DNA from: Phoronis australis
Lineage: Eukaryota > Phoronida > Phoronidae
DNA: 64,000 nt
Direction: 5' to 3'
NCBI GenBank assembly: GCA_002633005.1
Contig: NMRA01000097.1
Span: 161,426 to 225,425 of the forward strand
Shown: in pieces, positions 1 to 12,692 of the stretch
How the letters are laid out: every line of letters starts with the position of its first letter
Position numbering within the stretch: position 1 is the stretch's first letter
The notes under the pieces: generated by a model
Databases searched by the model: none
What the model saw: the letters and a program-made list of their open reading frames with translations, nothing else
Told to the model about the DNA's origin: nothing
Translations under genes and position numbers: made by a program

Positions 1-120
1 TTAGGATTCCCGCAAAGGTCGAATCCGAGGCGCGTGGCGCCGAAGGGGGGGGGGAGGTCGGGAGGGGGTTTCCCCCCTCCGTGTAAGACAATTGTTTTGT
101 TTTTGTAGCCAATAGTGAAA
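1..120. repeat. Partial interspersed element with G-rich core, cut by window edge
   Basis: The words CGAATCCGAGG, GGGGGAGGTCGGG and GTGTAAGA occur here in the same order as inside the element at 49546-49741, so this is an inner piece of the same family. Its outer end lies beyond the window edge. No coding function is seen. Confidence 0.5.
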
Positions 121-3100
121 TTTCCATGCATTCTGGTATGTTTCTGGCACTTGACATGTCTCTTGAGTTTTTCTTAAGATAATTTAAAACCCTTCTCGAT
201 TTCGTCGCATGAACGTGGCTCATAAGTTTCGTGAAACCATATTTGTGCACATCTGGGTATGAGTCACGCCACCAGCAAAAATTTTTGCTGGAACATCTGC
301 TTATACACACCTTTTCAGCATACGAAAAGTCGTATATGAAAAAGTGTGGTGTGTGGGGGGGGTGTTAGACAACTACCAAATATTCAAGCGCATAAGAAGC
401 ACCGACGGGGAGTAAAAAATTGAATATCAGATGATCGCGTAACAGCAGCCTCAAGTTGTTTAAGAACGAAGACCTGTACTGTTAGTCTGGAAATAAACAT
501 GTGTTCTGTTTCTTTATGAGAAAAACTGGCACACGATGGTGCTCTCAACACTAAACAATTAAGTATCAGTTTATTAAGCTGAAATACGTTGACAACAATT
601 GAAAAACGTCAAATGTATCTGGATACGAATCATCTGAAAACAGTTTCACGAAACCAAAACATTCTGTACATCGTGGTGAAAAGATAATCAGGACGACCAG
701 TTCGCAGAGGGACCAGATGTACACTGAAAGTACACAAAAACGCCTGGTCCATCACGAGACCAAAAGTACACCTGTGCTTATTATCCCTAGAAAAATAGTC
801 GATCTGTCGCGGGACCAAACAGTACTGGCTGAGATAAATAGTTTTACAAAGCACACTTTGGTGAAAAAACATCACAAGACTAGTTCGCGAGACCTAAAGC
901 GTACTATGCAAAACTTTTGAATTGAAAACCTCTCTCTAGACACTTTTAAATGCCCAGTGGTTGCTCATACGTGTATTTTATACATCTGGTCGTCAACTGC
1001 TGCGAGAGGTTGTCTAGGAAAGGTTTTCGCACCGTTCTGTAATACTCACTGGAAGAAACAAGTATTGAGTACAATTTTAACTACGCACTACGTGAAATTA
1101 ATTTTGGATATGAAGCAGATAGACTCAAGTGGAAATACAAACCAGAATCAGTTTTTGTGCGCTCGTAGACCAAAAATAATTTCTATTTCGTTTTCATTGT
1201 ACACAAGCATAAAAACGACATTATGTACAAACTGTGTAGAATTATAACTTATTACGTGGGTATTTATCCAGGAACGTTAGTCCTATCCTGCTGTTGTCTG
1301 GACTGCCGAGGAATCTGTATATCGCGGGATCCAATGGTTTGCTTGTCTTAGCACCATTCTGCCCAGACATCATCGATGTTTGTTCCCAACGCTTGCACTT
1401 CGTCAACTGCTGTGTCAATGAGCTTGTAAGCCTCTACAATGTCGTTTGGCAGCTCAATTGGCACTAAACCCCCTGAGGTTGCCAAGACCATTCAAAAGAC
1501 TTACATGCGCAACTAAATTTGATCCGTTCATCATGAACTACTTCAAACCTAGACGATGTATCCCAGGACCTTTTTGCATCTCTTGCCATTTTCGGAATAA
1601 ACGTCCCAATGTCTGAACGCTTGAAACCACAAGTACTGACATCAAATAAATGCCCATGGGCATGGGCGTTTCATCGGGTGGGCCTTTCTGCGGAAATCCC
1701 CAGTATAGAAGACGGCAGTGGTGCTTATTGCAAGTAGAAAGACGATAGGTATTGAGGTCGGAACTAGAGCTCCTTAGGAGGCCTATTGAACATCGCACGA
1801 GTCCCGCAAGACTTTGTTGTAAAAATACAGCCTCCCCGCAATTTCTGCTACTGTACACTGTTCGCAAATGCAGTCAATTTGTCAATGTGAGTGCCCCCTT
1901 GGTCATTCTTTGTATAGACATAACTTGTTAGAGTGCATCTTCAAACGGTTCCGCGACCAGACCACGGCGCCATGTAATGCGCAAGACAACTTTACTATAC
2001 ACCAGTCAAATTCGATTTACAAACGTGTGGGGTATAATGGGCACGGCATGACAGATGAGGTAAACACGTTGCACGTCAATTTGCCTGAATATCAGGTTTG
2101 CGGCACCACAGTATTTCTCCTAATCAAATCAAATTATATCTTAGAGTAAAGAAGCTAGTTATCTAAAGAAATCAGCTATAGAGCTGCTCTTTCAGCGGTG
2201 AATCCATCTAAAATGCTTGGCAACTTCAGAGGTGTCGACGGAAGCGCGCTGACAATTGGTCTCCGCGCGTTTTGCCGATGAGCCACGAAGACTCAAAATG
2301 CGTTGATTTTCATAACAGCAATTTGCAATGCAAAAAATTTTATTTTCAGAGTGAACCCCCCCCCCTCATTTTTTCCAAGTTGGTTTACTTGGGGTTTACA
2401 CACGCTGGTGGTTTCGTTTTTGTTTTGGTGACGACGTTTTTGTTGTTTTTTTCTTAATTTTGTGTCCTGGCCCAAGGGGGGGTTTAAGCCCCCTGAACCC
2501 CCCTACCCGTAGATCTGCCACTGAATTGTATGCAAAATGTTAAGGATTTAAGAAATGTTAGCCAACCTAGAGATGGGGTAGCTTAAAATATATGTCTTAA
2601 CTGCTTCAACGTTTGAAGTGTGACCTTCCATCAGAGGCCTTTGTAGCGTTGCTGATTTTCTCACTGAAGCCACAGTAATCAGGTGGTTATTGGGCTACAC
2701 AAAAAATTATATCAACGTTTCGTGCCAAAACGTACCCCCGTAATAATTTGTTCCTATTTCATAAAACAAATGACCGGTATGCTTAGACTGGAAAATGGGT
2801 GCAATACATGTAGCTATGTCCGTCAGAATGATTGTCATTGCATCAGGTTTTATAAGTTTCACACAAAGTTCTACCGATCCATGTTTTTCTCCGACACTTT
2901 TAAAAACACAGGTACATGTACACTGTACAAAGAGTACTTTCATGAAAGAAAATATCAATGGTAACCTAAATCCGCCACTACATATTCTATAAACGGCTGA
3001 TCGGATTCACATGAAACTTTCATATAGTCTTGTTTGGCAAAAGGTGTTAGAAGGTGTTTCAGATGTTCATACTTGAGAGAATATCAAAATGGGCATTGTC

Positions 3101-4664
3101 ATGGAATTAAAGCGAATAATATTTCAGAAAATTGCTCAATCGTTTTTGTGATTTTACGCCGTGTGTTAAACCAATCTAAATTTGGTCGTGTATGGATGAA
3201 TATATTTGGGCATGTGACTGCCAAAGAATGGAATCTTGGTAAAAAGTCATGAAACATATTCTAGTTGCTTTCTGATTTCAAAAAAATGTAAACCTGTTTG
3301 TAGATTTTTAACTAACTACACATACGTACCAAAAACGTCCTTTTAAACTTTAAACTCGATACTTTTCACATACATGAGTGAAATGGAAAATGGTATTCAT
3401 GCAATATTCAGGTGAAACTACTAGCGAAACCTTTTAGCTGCTCCTACTCCTTTGTCAGGGCCCACTAATTTCCATGTAACAGCTGTAACGTTATATATAA
3501 ATATACTGATAACTAAAACAAAGTGATCACCCTGTGTCCTGCAACAGTTAATCAGTGTCGTAACTTAAATATGCATAGTTTTGTTGTGATTGTTAATTTG
3601 GCGAATGCTAGCGTGACCCCTGGTGGACGGGTCTGTAGAGCACTAGGAAGCAATTTAACTTTTCATTAGATGAAATCTTTGTTTCGTATCGAAATTTGTA
3701 AACAAATGTATAACGAATTCCAGTGGGAGGGAGAAGAAAACATATGTAAGGATTTACCCCAACACTTGATATTATTTTGTATAGTATTTTTTCTGGTTTT
3801 TAGCATAGCATTAGGTTGACCATCCATCCATAACGCAATTCTAGTATTTTTTGTAGGTCTAAATTATCCCTTTCCTCCATCCTCCCCGGCCCCAGTCTTT
3901 GTCTTTCCCTGTGCCCTCCATTGGCAATATCAGTATCGCACGTACATGTTTGCCTAAGGTTGTATTTCTATGATACTTGGCATACAGATTTCTTATTTGG
4001 TGACGACAAAACTTTCTTTGCGTCTGTCTTTATGTTTGTCCGTTGTGCGTAATCTTGAAATCCAGCTTAATCTCAAGATCGCGTATGCGATGTTCTTGGA
4101 ATTGAATAGTCATTAAGGCAATCGGTCACATTTTTGTTCAGAATCAAAATGTTTGCAATTATTGGTCTTACGATCATTTTTCTTTCTTTCTAATTTGTAT
4201 CACAGAATCGGAGAAATGTTTGAGTGGATAACCAGTTGTTGTGTGATGATTAGGGTCGCCAATAGTTGAAAAAAGTCTTAAAGGTTGATAAAAAGTTTTA
4301 TTACATGTACTTTAGAAACGTGAACGTACATGTGTATTTTAAGTTCACACAGACCCGAATTTGAGATTAAGTAGGATTCAAAGTTAACCTACAGAATATC
4401 AAGTTAAAGATGAATAAATTGTTATCCCGTGGACTGTAATCATGCCCGTTTTCTGACGGATTTGACCTACGTTACATCACCCAGTGGCCGTTTTAGTATT
4501 TTCTACACCGTGTGAAAAATGTCGTAAGGTGCGCAGAAACGTTGCAGAATTGCGCAGCACATTTTGTCTCATTTGGGCTGGACTTACATGTATGATGTCA
4601 CCACTGATGACATTTTAACTTGTTTATAATTTAGTACTAAGGAACACCCTCAGAAACACACAAT
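121..4664. other. Upstream flank of the Ig gene, no supported exon
   Basis: This stretch has short open frames in several frames, but none shows a recognisable domain or a convincing pair of splice sites. It contains a short G/C-tract repeat at 2347-2523. More 5' exons (signal peptide, first Ig domains) or the promoter could lie here or before the window; I cannot point to them. Confidence 0.4.
2347..2523. repeat. Short G/C-tract interspersed element
   Basis: The right end reads AGATCTGCCACTG. Its reverse complement, CAGTGGCAGATCT, is the terminal motif shared with the elements at 49546 and 38110. The body holds runs of C and G and the words CCCCTGAACCCCC and GTAGATCTGCC. The left end is uncertain. 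It looks like a non-autonomous DNA transposon remnant, with no coding capacity. Confidence 0.45.
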
Positions 4665-4758
4665 TTGCACTACAGTCGTGGTTGTATGTCGCTGCTCTGT
4701 GTTGCTTTTTTAATTATTTATGCAGAAACATGCTTACTGCACCTGTATGCTATTTCAG

Positions 4759-5103
4759 TTGGACCCAGCGAAGTGACACTACGAGTTGATGGAGCATCAT
4801 TGAATCGATCCCAGAGTACTCTTGTTTTGCATTACCGCCAGATATACACAATCACGTGCTGGACAGATGGCGCTCACCCGCAACCGGAAATTGTGTTAAC
4901 GTTGACTAGAAGGGACTCGCCCAATAATACAGCTACAACTGTCTTAAAAGGTCCTGCGTCCGGAAAGGGTCATTTGTTTTACACAACAAATCTGGCAGTG
5001 TCAGCAAACCTCAATGTCCACCGACAGCAGCTGCAATGCGTGGCTAAGAACACAGAGGTGGCTTCATTTGTGACATCTTCTCAAGTGGAAACCGCTCTCC
5101 GAG
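4759..5103 (+). CDS. Ig-like domain exon 1 (type B) of the large receptor-like gene
   Basis: This exon encodes one Ig-like domain of about 115 residues. It opens with VGPSEV after a TATTTCAG acceptor and ends before a GTATGT donor; both borders are phase 1. The likely disulfide pair is C34 (TITCWTDG) and C94 (LQCVAKN). Sequons NRS and NNT suggest N-glycosylation, so the domain should be extracellular. An ATG at 4686 is in frame and reads a hydrophobic stretch (MSLLCVAFLII) straight into the exon, so translation with a signal peptide could begin there without splicing. The same T-rich stretch also looks like an ordinary polypyrimidine tract. Domain call firm, gene start open. Confidence 0.75.
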
Positions 5104-8100
5104 GTATGTTCCTGATTAAACTTCACCGCTGTCTTACCTCCAACACGTCGACATGCACGCTGTTTTAAATGATTGCATTTCGAATTTTGCTTAAAACTTA
5201 CCGGTATGTCTGCTCTTTTCAAGTAGCAGTTATGAATGGTTTGGATAATGAAAATATGCAGGAGTGAGAGCAAATGATTAAGCCATCGAATAATGAACAA
5301 GAGCAATTTTTATACCTTGACAAAATACATCCTCCTTTTCAAACCGTCATCAAATAAAAATGAATTTTCGAAAGTATACACCACAATCGAAAATCGGAAA
5401 TTATTCCGTGTACTGCTTGGGTAACTCTGTCGATGTGGAGATGCTAGACAGAATGAATTACATGTACATTACACATGAGGCGAGGCAGAATTAAGGATTC
5501 GATAATATCTTTTTCATGAAACTAATTATAATGTTAGATGCAGTTTTTGAGATAAAAATGAAAGCAATGCAATCGTTTGATGTCGAAATGATCACTCTAA
5601 ATACCGATGTTTCGACGGTTTTAGACCGAGTGCCCAGAACCCCTAGATGAACGAAGTGCAAACAGGTTACATCATGATCACCGAAAATGCACATCGGTAT
5701 GTACAGTGTACAGAAACGGCCGGGTTATTCAGCTGTCTGCACTACGGGTCATACAATTTGTGGCCATTGCAAGGGTAGAGAGTCAAGGCAGTAGCCATAA
5801 CTGATATAGAATGAGTACTTATTGTCCGATGATAAAAGGCACTCCGGGCATTTTGCTCCAGAAACCCAAGACGTGACCCAAAATGATAGTACCTCAAAGC
5901 GTACCATAGGTACAATACAAAGAGATTACATAAACTACTAAATGGAATACGGCAGAGGAGATGCACTTCAGGTTTGTCCCTCCAGAAATCCTGAAACATA
6001 GGACCTACAGAATGGTAAGATAAGCTTGTTGGGGTACCAGAAGAAATTGCACACATCATCAATACCGAATCATGACTGTGTAAGAGATCATTCACAACGA
6101 CAGTTTTGCTTGACACAGGACAGGGCTATTTGAGCGAGGTTATCGGCACTGTCGTTTGGTGGATGGTAACGGTTTCACGTTTTCCGTTTTTCTTGCTTGT
6201 TTCACAGGCTACCACCCGGGAGATGGTGGACATAATCATTTTCAGGGACCATCAACGTCGCCGATGACAAGATCGTGTGATGTTTGAAAGACATTGATCA
6301 AGCGACTAGTCCAAATTCAGGAAAGTGCATCTTCAAGTCGGTACAAATGAGCGTAATCAGTAGGATCTATTCTGCTGACGTTGTGAAATCAGAACCACAA
6401 AAAACCCACCTGGAATGTCCAGGTAAAAAATTCAGTAAATTTGAGGGACCTTACACGTTATCAGGCCAAATGTACCCGGACATCCACCCACCAGGAAGTG
6501 CTCCAATAAGCTAAGGATAACACAAGGAACACGGTTACGCTGAACTCCTTGAAGCCAAAATCAGAACCTCCAACATGGGTGGATGCAAGTTGCAGCACTT
6601 ATTCAGATTTATGAAGATGGTCATCGCGTTTGCATCGATATTACTAATGCCGGCTAAGCAATGCCACATTAACACTTAGCGCGTACTTCTCGTTCTACGG
6701 AATGATCAGACACTAATCCTTTATTGTTCAGCTCAACGACGCTCTGTACAACTCCGCCACAACGTTAAGTGAAACGACTTCATCACTATGACATCTACAT
6801 GCGTATCAAAATACAGGCCTGGGACAACGATTCTCTTAGCTGTCGTTCTTTATTGACTAAACGTCTAAAATCGTAGCATGCAGGACAGAACAACATGGAG
6901 ATAAGGCAATTCATTGAGATCTGAACGGAAGACGAGGGAAGTATGCAAGCGCTGAACTCATGATGCTGCAATTGTGGTGCCATGGTGGCCTCCGACAATA
7001 CATGTGTGACAAAGCACTTTCACCCAATTGGAGCTCAGAGTACTGTATTTCCGTGTATGATAGCCATGTTTAGAGGGGTCAGAAGCTTACGATTATTGAA
7101 GTCCTTTCCAAGGTCATACACGACATACTATAGGTAACAAAAGTGTCGAAAAACAGGCTTATGAGCAGGACATACATGTATATCTATTGACGAGTGATCG
7201 ACAGGAAGACGTAATTTTGAGTAGCCGTATACAAGATTTCTTCATGATGCAGTATTCGTCTACAAAAGATGACCATGGCAAAGAGTTGGCACACTCACGT
7301 TTAGCTTACTCTAGTAGTCAGATGACGATTTTGAGAAGTTTATCCTCTTAAACAAGTCATTAATTTATCGATGAATTGAAATTGGTTTTGGTGATCTTAG
7401 TTTACCAGAGCGTATGTTTTGTAGCGGTAGTCTTTGATAGTCCAGGAAAGGATTTTACCATTTCAGCCAAACTTGGTAGTTTTCTTGTTTAAAAACGCTA
7501 TGCCCTGACACCCACAGTACAGGTACATGTATATGGGATTTGTTCGAAATGCATGGGCGTCGCATCACTGAAAAAGTGTGGTCAATAGCAATATTTTTTA
7601 TTAATCTTTGACCGTCCTTTTCTAGACTCATGCAGTAGGTCAAAATAACTGTGGAATGTTCCGTGTATTTTTATTCTCTTAATTCTTCATGCGTTTACCG
7701 TTGGACAACTTGTACATGTATTGATGCCTTTTCCAATCGCGACACTTAGGTTTTATTACCACACTGTAATGCAATATTTGGTGAAATAACATGTTAAAGA
7801 CCACTTCAAATCAACCCTAAAAATAATAGATTTTGATTTAACTAGTTATCTAGTGTTTGAGTAATTGTGTCTTGTGGAAAAGAAGAAAAGAAGAAAACAA
7901 ACGTTCGATCAAGCAGGAATCATTTCGGAAGTCATAAAAGTGGGTCAGTTGAGCCGCATGACTCAACCTTTTGGTGTCAGTTTGGAATAAACGCTTAACT
8001 GCAAACCAGAAAAGTAAAGTCTCATTGATATAAATATGCTGACGTATAAGACGTTCATTCCGGTGCTAACACTGTTGTTTTGGTCCATGGCTTTGGTTTT

Positions 8101-8394
8101 GAAGGCTTGGCTAGCACCGATCTAGTGTTAGAATCTGAATAAAGTGGAAATTATTAGTGACAAAGTATGAGGTTGATGAAAGCCAATTTGATGTTCCCAC
8201 TGACTTCAAATAGGAGATCACAGTGCCTCTTAGTAAAACTAGTGACGCGGGGTAAGGGACCGAACAAAGCCTTGACATTGTTTTAAATTCTTTGTTCCTA
8301 GAAAGCGTTCAAGACCTTCAAAGTTATTAATCCCCTCTTTAGTAGAAACGTTTATGAAATCACGTGTACATTGCATATCGAACGTGCGTTGCAG
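5104..8394. other. Large intron between Ig exons 1 and 2
   Basis: It begins GTATGT and ends in GTTGCAG. Open frames inside (for example at 5742-6116 and 6284-6514) lack Ig cysteine spacing and domain motifs, so I treat the stretch as intron. Nothing else is recognised. Confidence 0.5.
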
Positions 8395-8745
8395 CCTCGA
8401 AAGCAGAGATAAACATCAAGGTAAAACGGTGCAAGCCAAGCTGTTCAACAATAGAGCAAAATGTCATTGGCCATCTATCGGTACCTTTGACAAGTTCTAT
8501 CGATTACGTTATCGAGTGTAGTATAGAGACAGTGTTCGAAACGTGTGAGGTTGACATGGAACCTTATTCTCCTGATGGCCCAGTAGTTACGCACAACATT
8601 GGCCAGTCGAGTAAGGTGAAGCGCTCTGTACAACACAGGTTTACCGCGTCCGCAGCAAATAACCAGAAGCAAGTCACTTGCATAGTGTCACATCCAATCG
8701 TGACGGAGGTGGATTCAAATAGGACGATAAACCTAACAGTTTGGT
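8395..8745 (+). CDS. Ig-like domain exon 2 (type A)
   Basis: Encodes an Ig-like domain of about 117 residues; acceptor GTTGCAG, donor GTAAGT, phase 1 on both sides. The main cysteine pair is C42 (VIECS) and C96 (VTCIVSHP). The VSHPIVTE run after the second cysteine is the hallmark shared with the other type A exons. It also carries three extra cysteines near residues 13, 17 and 51, unlike its siblings, which could form a further disulfide. Another AG 12 nt downstream (ends 8406) is also phase 1; I chose the first because the resulting N terminus lines up with the other type A exons. Confidence 0.78.
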
Positions 8746-9025
8746 GTAAGTACATGTCCTAACACAAGTTGTCTGCACATGTTAGCAATTATGCTTAAAG
8801 ATTTTTTCACAGCATTATTATCTTTAGACTTGAGAATTTATTGGACACCCGTTATGTAAATTGTTTACAACTATAATGTCAATTCCGAATAAATTTTTGA
8901 TCCTTCCGAAAAGAAACAATATAGCACGTCACAAAACAAACTTTATAGCAGTCTATGATCTAGTAAAACGAGGTCTACTGGACATATAGACAAATGTCAA
9001 CTGTTCTCTTCACTTTATTCTTCAG

Positions 9026-9400
9026 TTGGACCCACAACTTTATCCATAAACACCAACAAAGGACGGGTAAATAACCAAGGCGTTTTTTACCTTCGGTACT
9101 CCGACAGTTACCAACTAACCTGTTTCACTGACAGCATCAGCACTGGTGCAAATTTCACTTTTGGCTTCTTGGTTGGCCAATCCGTGAATTCCAGTTCGCA
9201 TGTTCAGTCCCAGTTTGGTAGCGCCACAGTTTCACCAGTCTCCGCAGCCCCGCAGTCGGATGGTGGTAAAGTCTACTCACGGAGCCTAGATTTCCAAGCG
9301 GCACTGTCTGTGCATGATCAAGACATTTTTTGCTCGTCGGAAAACGTGAACTTGTCATCCCTGTTTTCTAAGCAAAAGACGATTCGGACACGCATTTCTG
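9026..9400 (+). CDS. Ig-like domain exon 3 (type B) with a GC donor
   Basis: Encodes an Ig-like domain of about 125 residues, one of the longest in the array because of a Ser/Gly-rich insertion around residues 54-80. It opens VGPTTL after TTCTTCAG. The cysteine pair is C33 (LTCFTD) and C103 (IFCSSEN). The frame stays open to TTTCTG followed by GCAAGT: no GT donor keeps the domain intact, but GC at 9401 gives the expected phase 1 end and a good GC-AG consensus. The intron ends in CTCTTCAG before exon 4. Confidence 0.75.
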
Positions 9401-9756
9401 GCAAGTTTTGAGATAGCTTGAAATACGTGTACACGTAATTTTTGATGAGATGTCGAAATTTGTCTTGCTTTGCTTAAGTTATGGCGACAATTGAGAAAGG
9501 AATCACAAAACAACGTTTAATCTTCAAACTCAGACTCAAACCAGATGCAGACATCGAGTCACCCTGCTCAATTTCAGTACACATTTGCATGTTTTCTGGA
9601 AATCGAAACATATAGAAGAAAGGGCTTCTCATTTATTTTGTGTAGCCTGCAGCGTACACACGGCACATGTACTTGTAAATAATGCCTTGCCAAGAAAACG
9701 TTTTGATTTATTTTTTGTTTTCGAGCGGCTCACCCCGTTACTGGTTGTCTCTTCAG

Positions 9757-10101
9757 CTACACCTGCGAAATTGACAATAACGGTACAAGACAGTGATCAC
9801 AATACCATCTACAATATATCAGACGGTGGTCAGTCAGTGCATCTGATCAATGGGGAGGTATATTGCATTGCATGTGACACGGTCAGTGACCTTCCCGCGG
9901 TAAACATCACGTGGGGTGTCCAGCTCGGGTCTCTCCCACGACAGGTCAATGTGTCGTTGTCCAGCCGAAACCATCGATTTTCGTCCAGTTTTTTGCTCAA
10001 CGCAACCTCGTCTGCAAACCTTGTTAGTTTGGAATGTATGGCGTCCCACCGAGTGGTCCAGACACTCAATTCTAACATTGTTGTCATCATGCATGTATTC
10101 T
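9757..10101 (+). CDS. Ig-like domain exon 4 (type A)
   Basis: Encodes an Ig-like domain of about 115 residues (acceptor CTCTTCAG, donor GTGAGT, phase 1-1). Core residues are C40, the buried tryptophan W53 (NITW) and C94 (LECMASH). An additional cysteine sits three residues before C40. Several N-glycosylation sequons are visible (NIS, NIT, NVS, NAT). Type A by position and by the ASH motif after the second cysteine. The intron from exon 3 is only 356 bp, among the shortest in the gene. Confidence 0.8.
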
Positions 10102-10421
10102 GTGAGTATCACAAGGACAAAGGTAGACTTTCCACCGATACTGATCGGCACAGATAATTATCTGGTCTCTTAAAGTTGCTTAAAACAACTTCACCTGGAT
10201 GTTCTTGGTGTATTTCGTTTCGTTACCTGTTTACTAGATTAAACATTGCCAACAAGGCAGCATACATGTATTAAGATTAAAGGGCCGGTGAAATATCCCA
10301 TATTAATTTTTGATGGGAACCACTTGGGTGCCCATTAGCTAATAGATAGCGCGTGATCTAGAGAAGTTTAAGCTGCTGGTTCTCTGTGTAGCAGTATTAT
10401 GTGGACATGGTATTATTTCAG

Positions 10422-10769
10422 TTGGTTCCACGACATTAGAGGTAACGCGTGTGTCCACCAACGAGCAGATCTCTGCTGGCAGATACGGCCTTCAAGTCGA
10501 AGAAGACTACGAAATTAAGTGTGCTACAGACAATGTTTACCGTGATGCTTTGTTGAGTTTCAATATACAAGGCAGTCACTTGCTACCAGAACATTACCGA
10601 TTCTCAGGTGTTCTCCACCAGGTGGCGCGCCATGGCAGCCGTAAAATATACAGAACATTGACGTTTAAAGCCGTAACGAATTTTCACGATTCCTCGCTTT
10701 CGTGTCAAGCCACAAATGTCAATGTGTCCAGATTTAACTACACATTTCGAACCACTTTCTTCATCAGAA
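10422..10769 (+). CDS. Ig-like domain exon 5 (type B)
   Basis: Encodes an Ig-like domain of about 116 residues opening VGSTTLEV after TATTTCAG. Cysteines C34 (IKCATDNV) and C95 (LSCQATN) match the type B spacing. The 3' border is phase 1 at GTACGC, a weaker donor than those of the neighbours; the frame meets a stop within 12 nt beyond it, so the exon must end close to here. Confidence 0.75.
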
Positions 10770-11210
10770 GTACGCTTTGATAATTGATTGCGATGACATA
10801 AAATATGCAACTTCCAATACAATGAAAGTGCCGAAAGGCGCTCTAGTACATGTATGATATCCATGGCAACATTAACGTTTTTTATTAATAGGTCAAAACA
10901 TGTTTGTTCATGTATATAGCACTCGCTTTAAGCGTTTTGAAAACTTCTTGTTGCAGGAGAACTCGGTAAACAGGTGTCAGCGCTTTCCCTTCGATAGCAT
11001 TTTAAAAATGATTTTTGAAAATTTTGTTGCTTTGCTACAACAAATAAACTGTTGAAATGAATTAGTTTCTAGTAAATTTAGTATGATTTATCGACGACAT
11101 GCCAATAGAAAATATTCAGCTAAAGATCTGATTCTCGTAAGTTAAATGTCCGTTAAACTCAACATTACAACCATTCTTTGGCCAACACAGTTCGATTCTA
11201 TTTCATCTAG

Positions 11211-11561
11211 CGTCGAATGCGACACAGGACGGCATCATTATGTCAATCAGTGTGTTTAACAACCAATGGCAACCACACGAGTCCGACATCAGCGGCCGAC
11301 TCAGTAATCCACTCACAGACGGCAGAAAATATAGGTTCGATTGTAAGCGAACGCTCCCATTTGAGGTGGAAGTGAGCATCACCGCAGGTACTTTTCTCAA
11401 GATGAAGGATATGAGGGGCTTCGACACAGGACAAGAGTACCACCGCGAGTTCTCGTTCACAGCTAGCAAGGAGCAAAATAACCAGACGGTCGCATGTAAC
11501 GTTAGTCACCCTCATGTGACGGATGTCAACACCGTACGTTCTGTCACTCTCGTTGTATATT
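11211..11561 (+). CDS. Ig-like domain exon 6 (type A)
   Basis: Encodes an Ig-like domain of about 117 residues. The acceptor is TTTCATCTAG, giving an N terminus ASNATQDG; an earlier AG at 11190 is less suitable by phase. C45 and C96 (VACNVSHPHVTDV) form the expected pair. The donor is GTAAGT, phase 1. The VSHP motif and the position between type B exons identify it as type A. Confidence 0.78.
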
Positions 11562-12314
11562 GTAAGTAAGATTGCCATAAATCATTGACATAAAATAAGG
11601 TTATATTCCTGGTGACAATGTTCATTTTTTATCGCCTGTGGACTGCGGATGTACATGTACATGTAGGCGTGCCTTCTCTGATTTTATTTGTTGGTTATGC
11701 TGCGTAAGTATTGGGTGCCCACTTGGCACTATCTGTGGCTACTAACGCATCCATAGTCATGAATTGTAATAAAGGACTGGCTAGTTTTTGAAGAAATAGT
11801 TCAGGCATGTCGGCATACGGGTGGAGACACCGCCAAAAAGTGCGGTAAACTTATTCCCCTACGTACATACGTGTACATGTATGTATATCGCTGGGGACTA
11901 TTGGGTAGGCAATGTCCAGCTTTCAGTTAAGACTTATCTAGTTTGGCGAAGGTAGGAAGCTAAACCTTATCATTGCAGCGATTGAAGGATCCCCTAAACT
12001 TCATGGTGGTGGATTTTTGATCTGCACTTGTAAAGGTAGCGCTTCCACTACCCTATCTAAATCCGCTTAAATATGCAGTCAAAGTAGTTATACGTTGGGT
12101 GAACTTTTTGCCCAACCCTGCGTAAATGCGCCGCGTTGTTGTCGCACCATGCTTTTTTGATAACAGCCCACCTTTTTAACAGTACAGTATATGTGGATAA
12201 CAGCTTTGCAATCTCGTCAAATTTTAATAAAGCTCAAATTCATTTAAAATGGTACCAGAACCTAGTGAACTTGACAACAATCCAATTGGTCAACTGTTGT
12301 TTATAAATTGCCAG

Positions 12315-12692
12315 TTGGTCCAGAGCAGCTATTCATAGAGAGGAACTCTCAACTGATCAACGCCTCGTCTGGTCTCGATCTGGTTTACGGTAGATCGGAA
12401 GATTTGACATGCACAACAGACAGCGTCTACCAAAACGTCACCATGGAGTTCGGATTTCTATTACCAGATGGCAACCGAATTGCTAATACTCAGGCAGAGA
12501 TGAAAGCCTTCGGTAAAGGATCATTGGAGCCCTTGAAATTTCGCTCGGGCATTTGCAGTGGGCAAGAATATATAGCCAAGTTGCGATTCTTAGCCGATTC
12601 ATCGGTTCATCGTCAAACTATCAAGTGTTATTCTCTTAATGTCGCAGACCCCGCGCTGCAGGAGGAAGAATATATTGATGTACGGATCCAAG
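12315..12692 (+). CDS. Ig-like domain exon 7 (type B)
   Basis: Encodes the longest domain of the array, about 126 residues, opening VGPEQLF after ATTGCCAG. C33 (LTCTTDSV) and C105 (IKCYSLN) are the likely core pair; an extra cysteine lies near residue 81. The donor is GTAAAT, phase 1. The segment NVTMEFGFLLPDG parallels the NVTLNLEYGF of exon 9, supporting descent of both from one type B ancestor. Confidence 0.78.

Noticed and set aside
1538-2149. Adjacent open frames of 109 (-) and 93 (+) codons
   Set aside because: No recognisable domain, no signal peptide, no consistent splice sites; the length is compatible with chance.
5742-6116. Open frame of 124 codons, - strand, in the first Ig intron
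   Set aside because: No family motif and no plausible splice partners on that strand nearby.
9838-10151. - strand open frames over Ig exon 4
   Set aside because: Antisense shadows of a clearly coding + strand exon.
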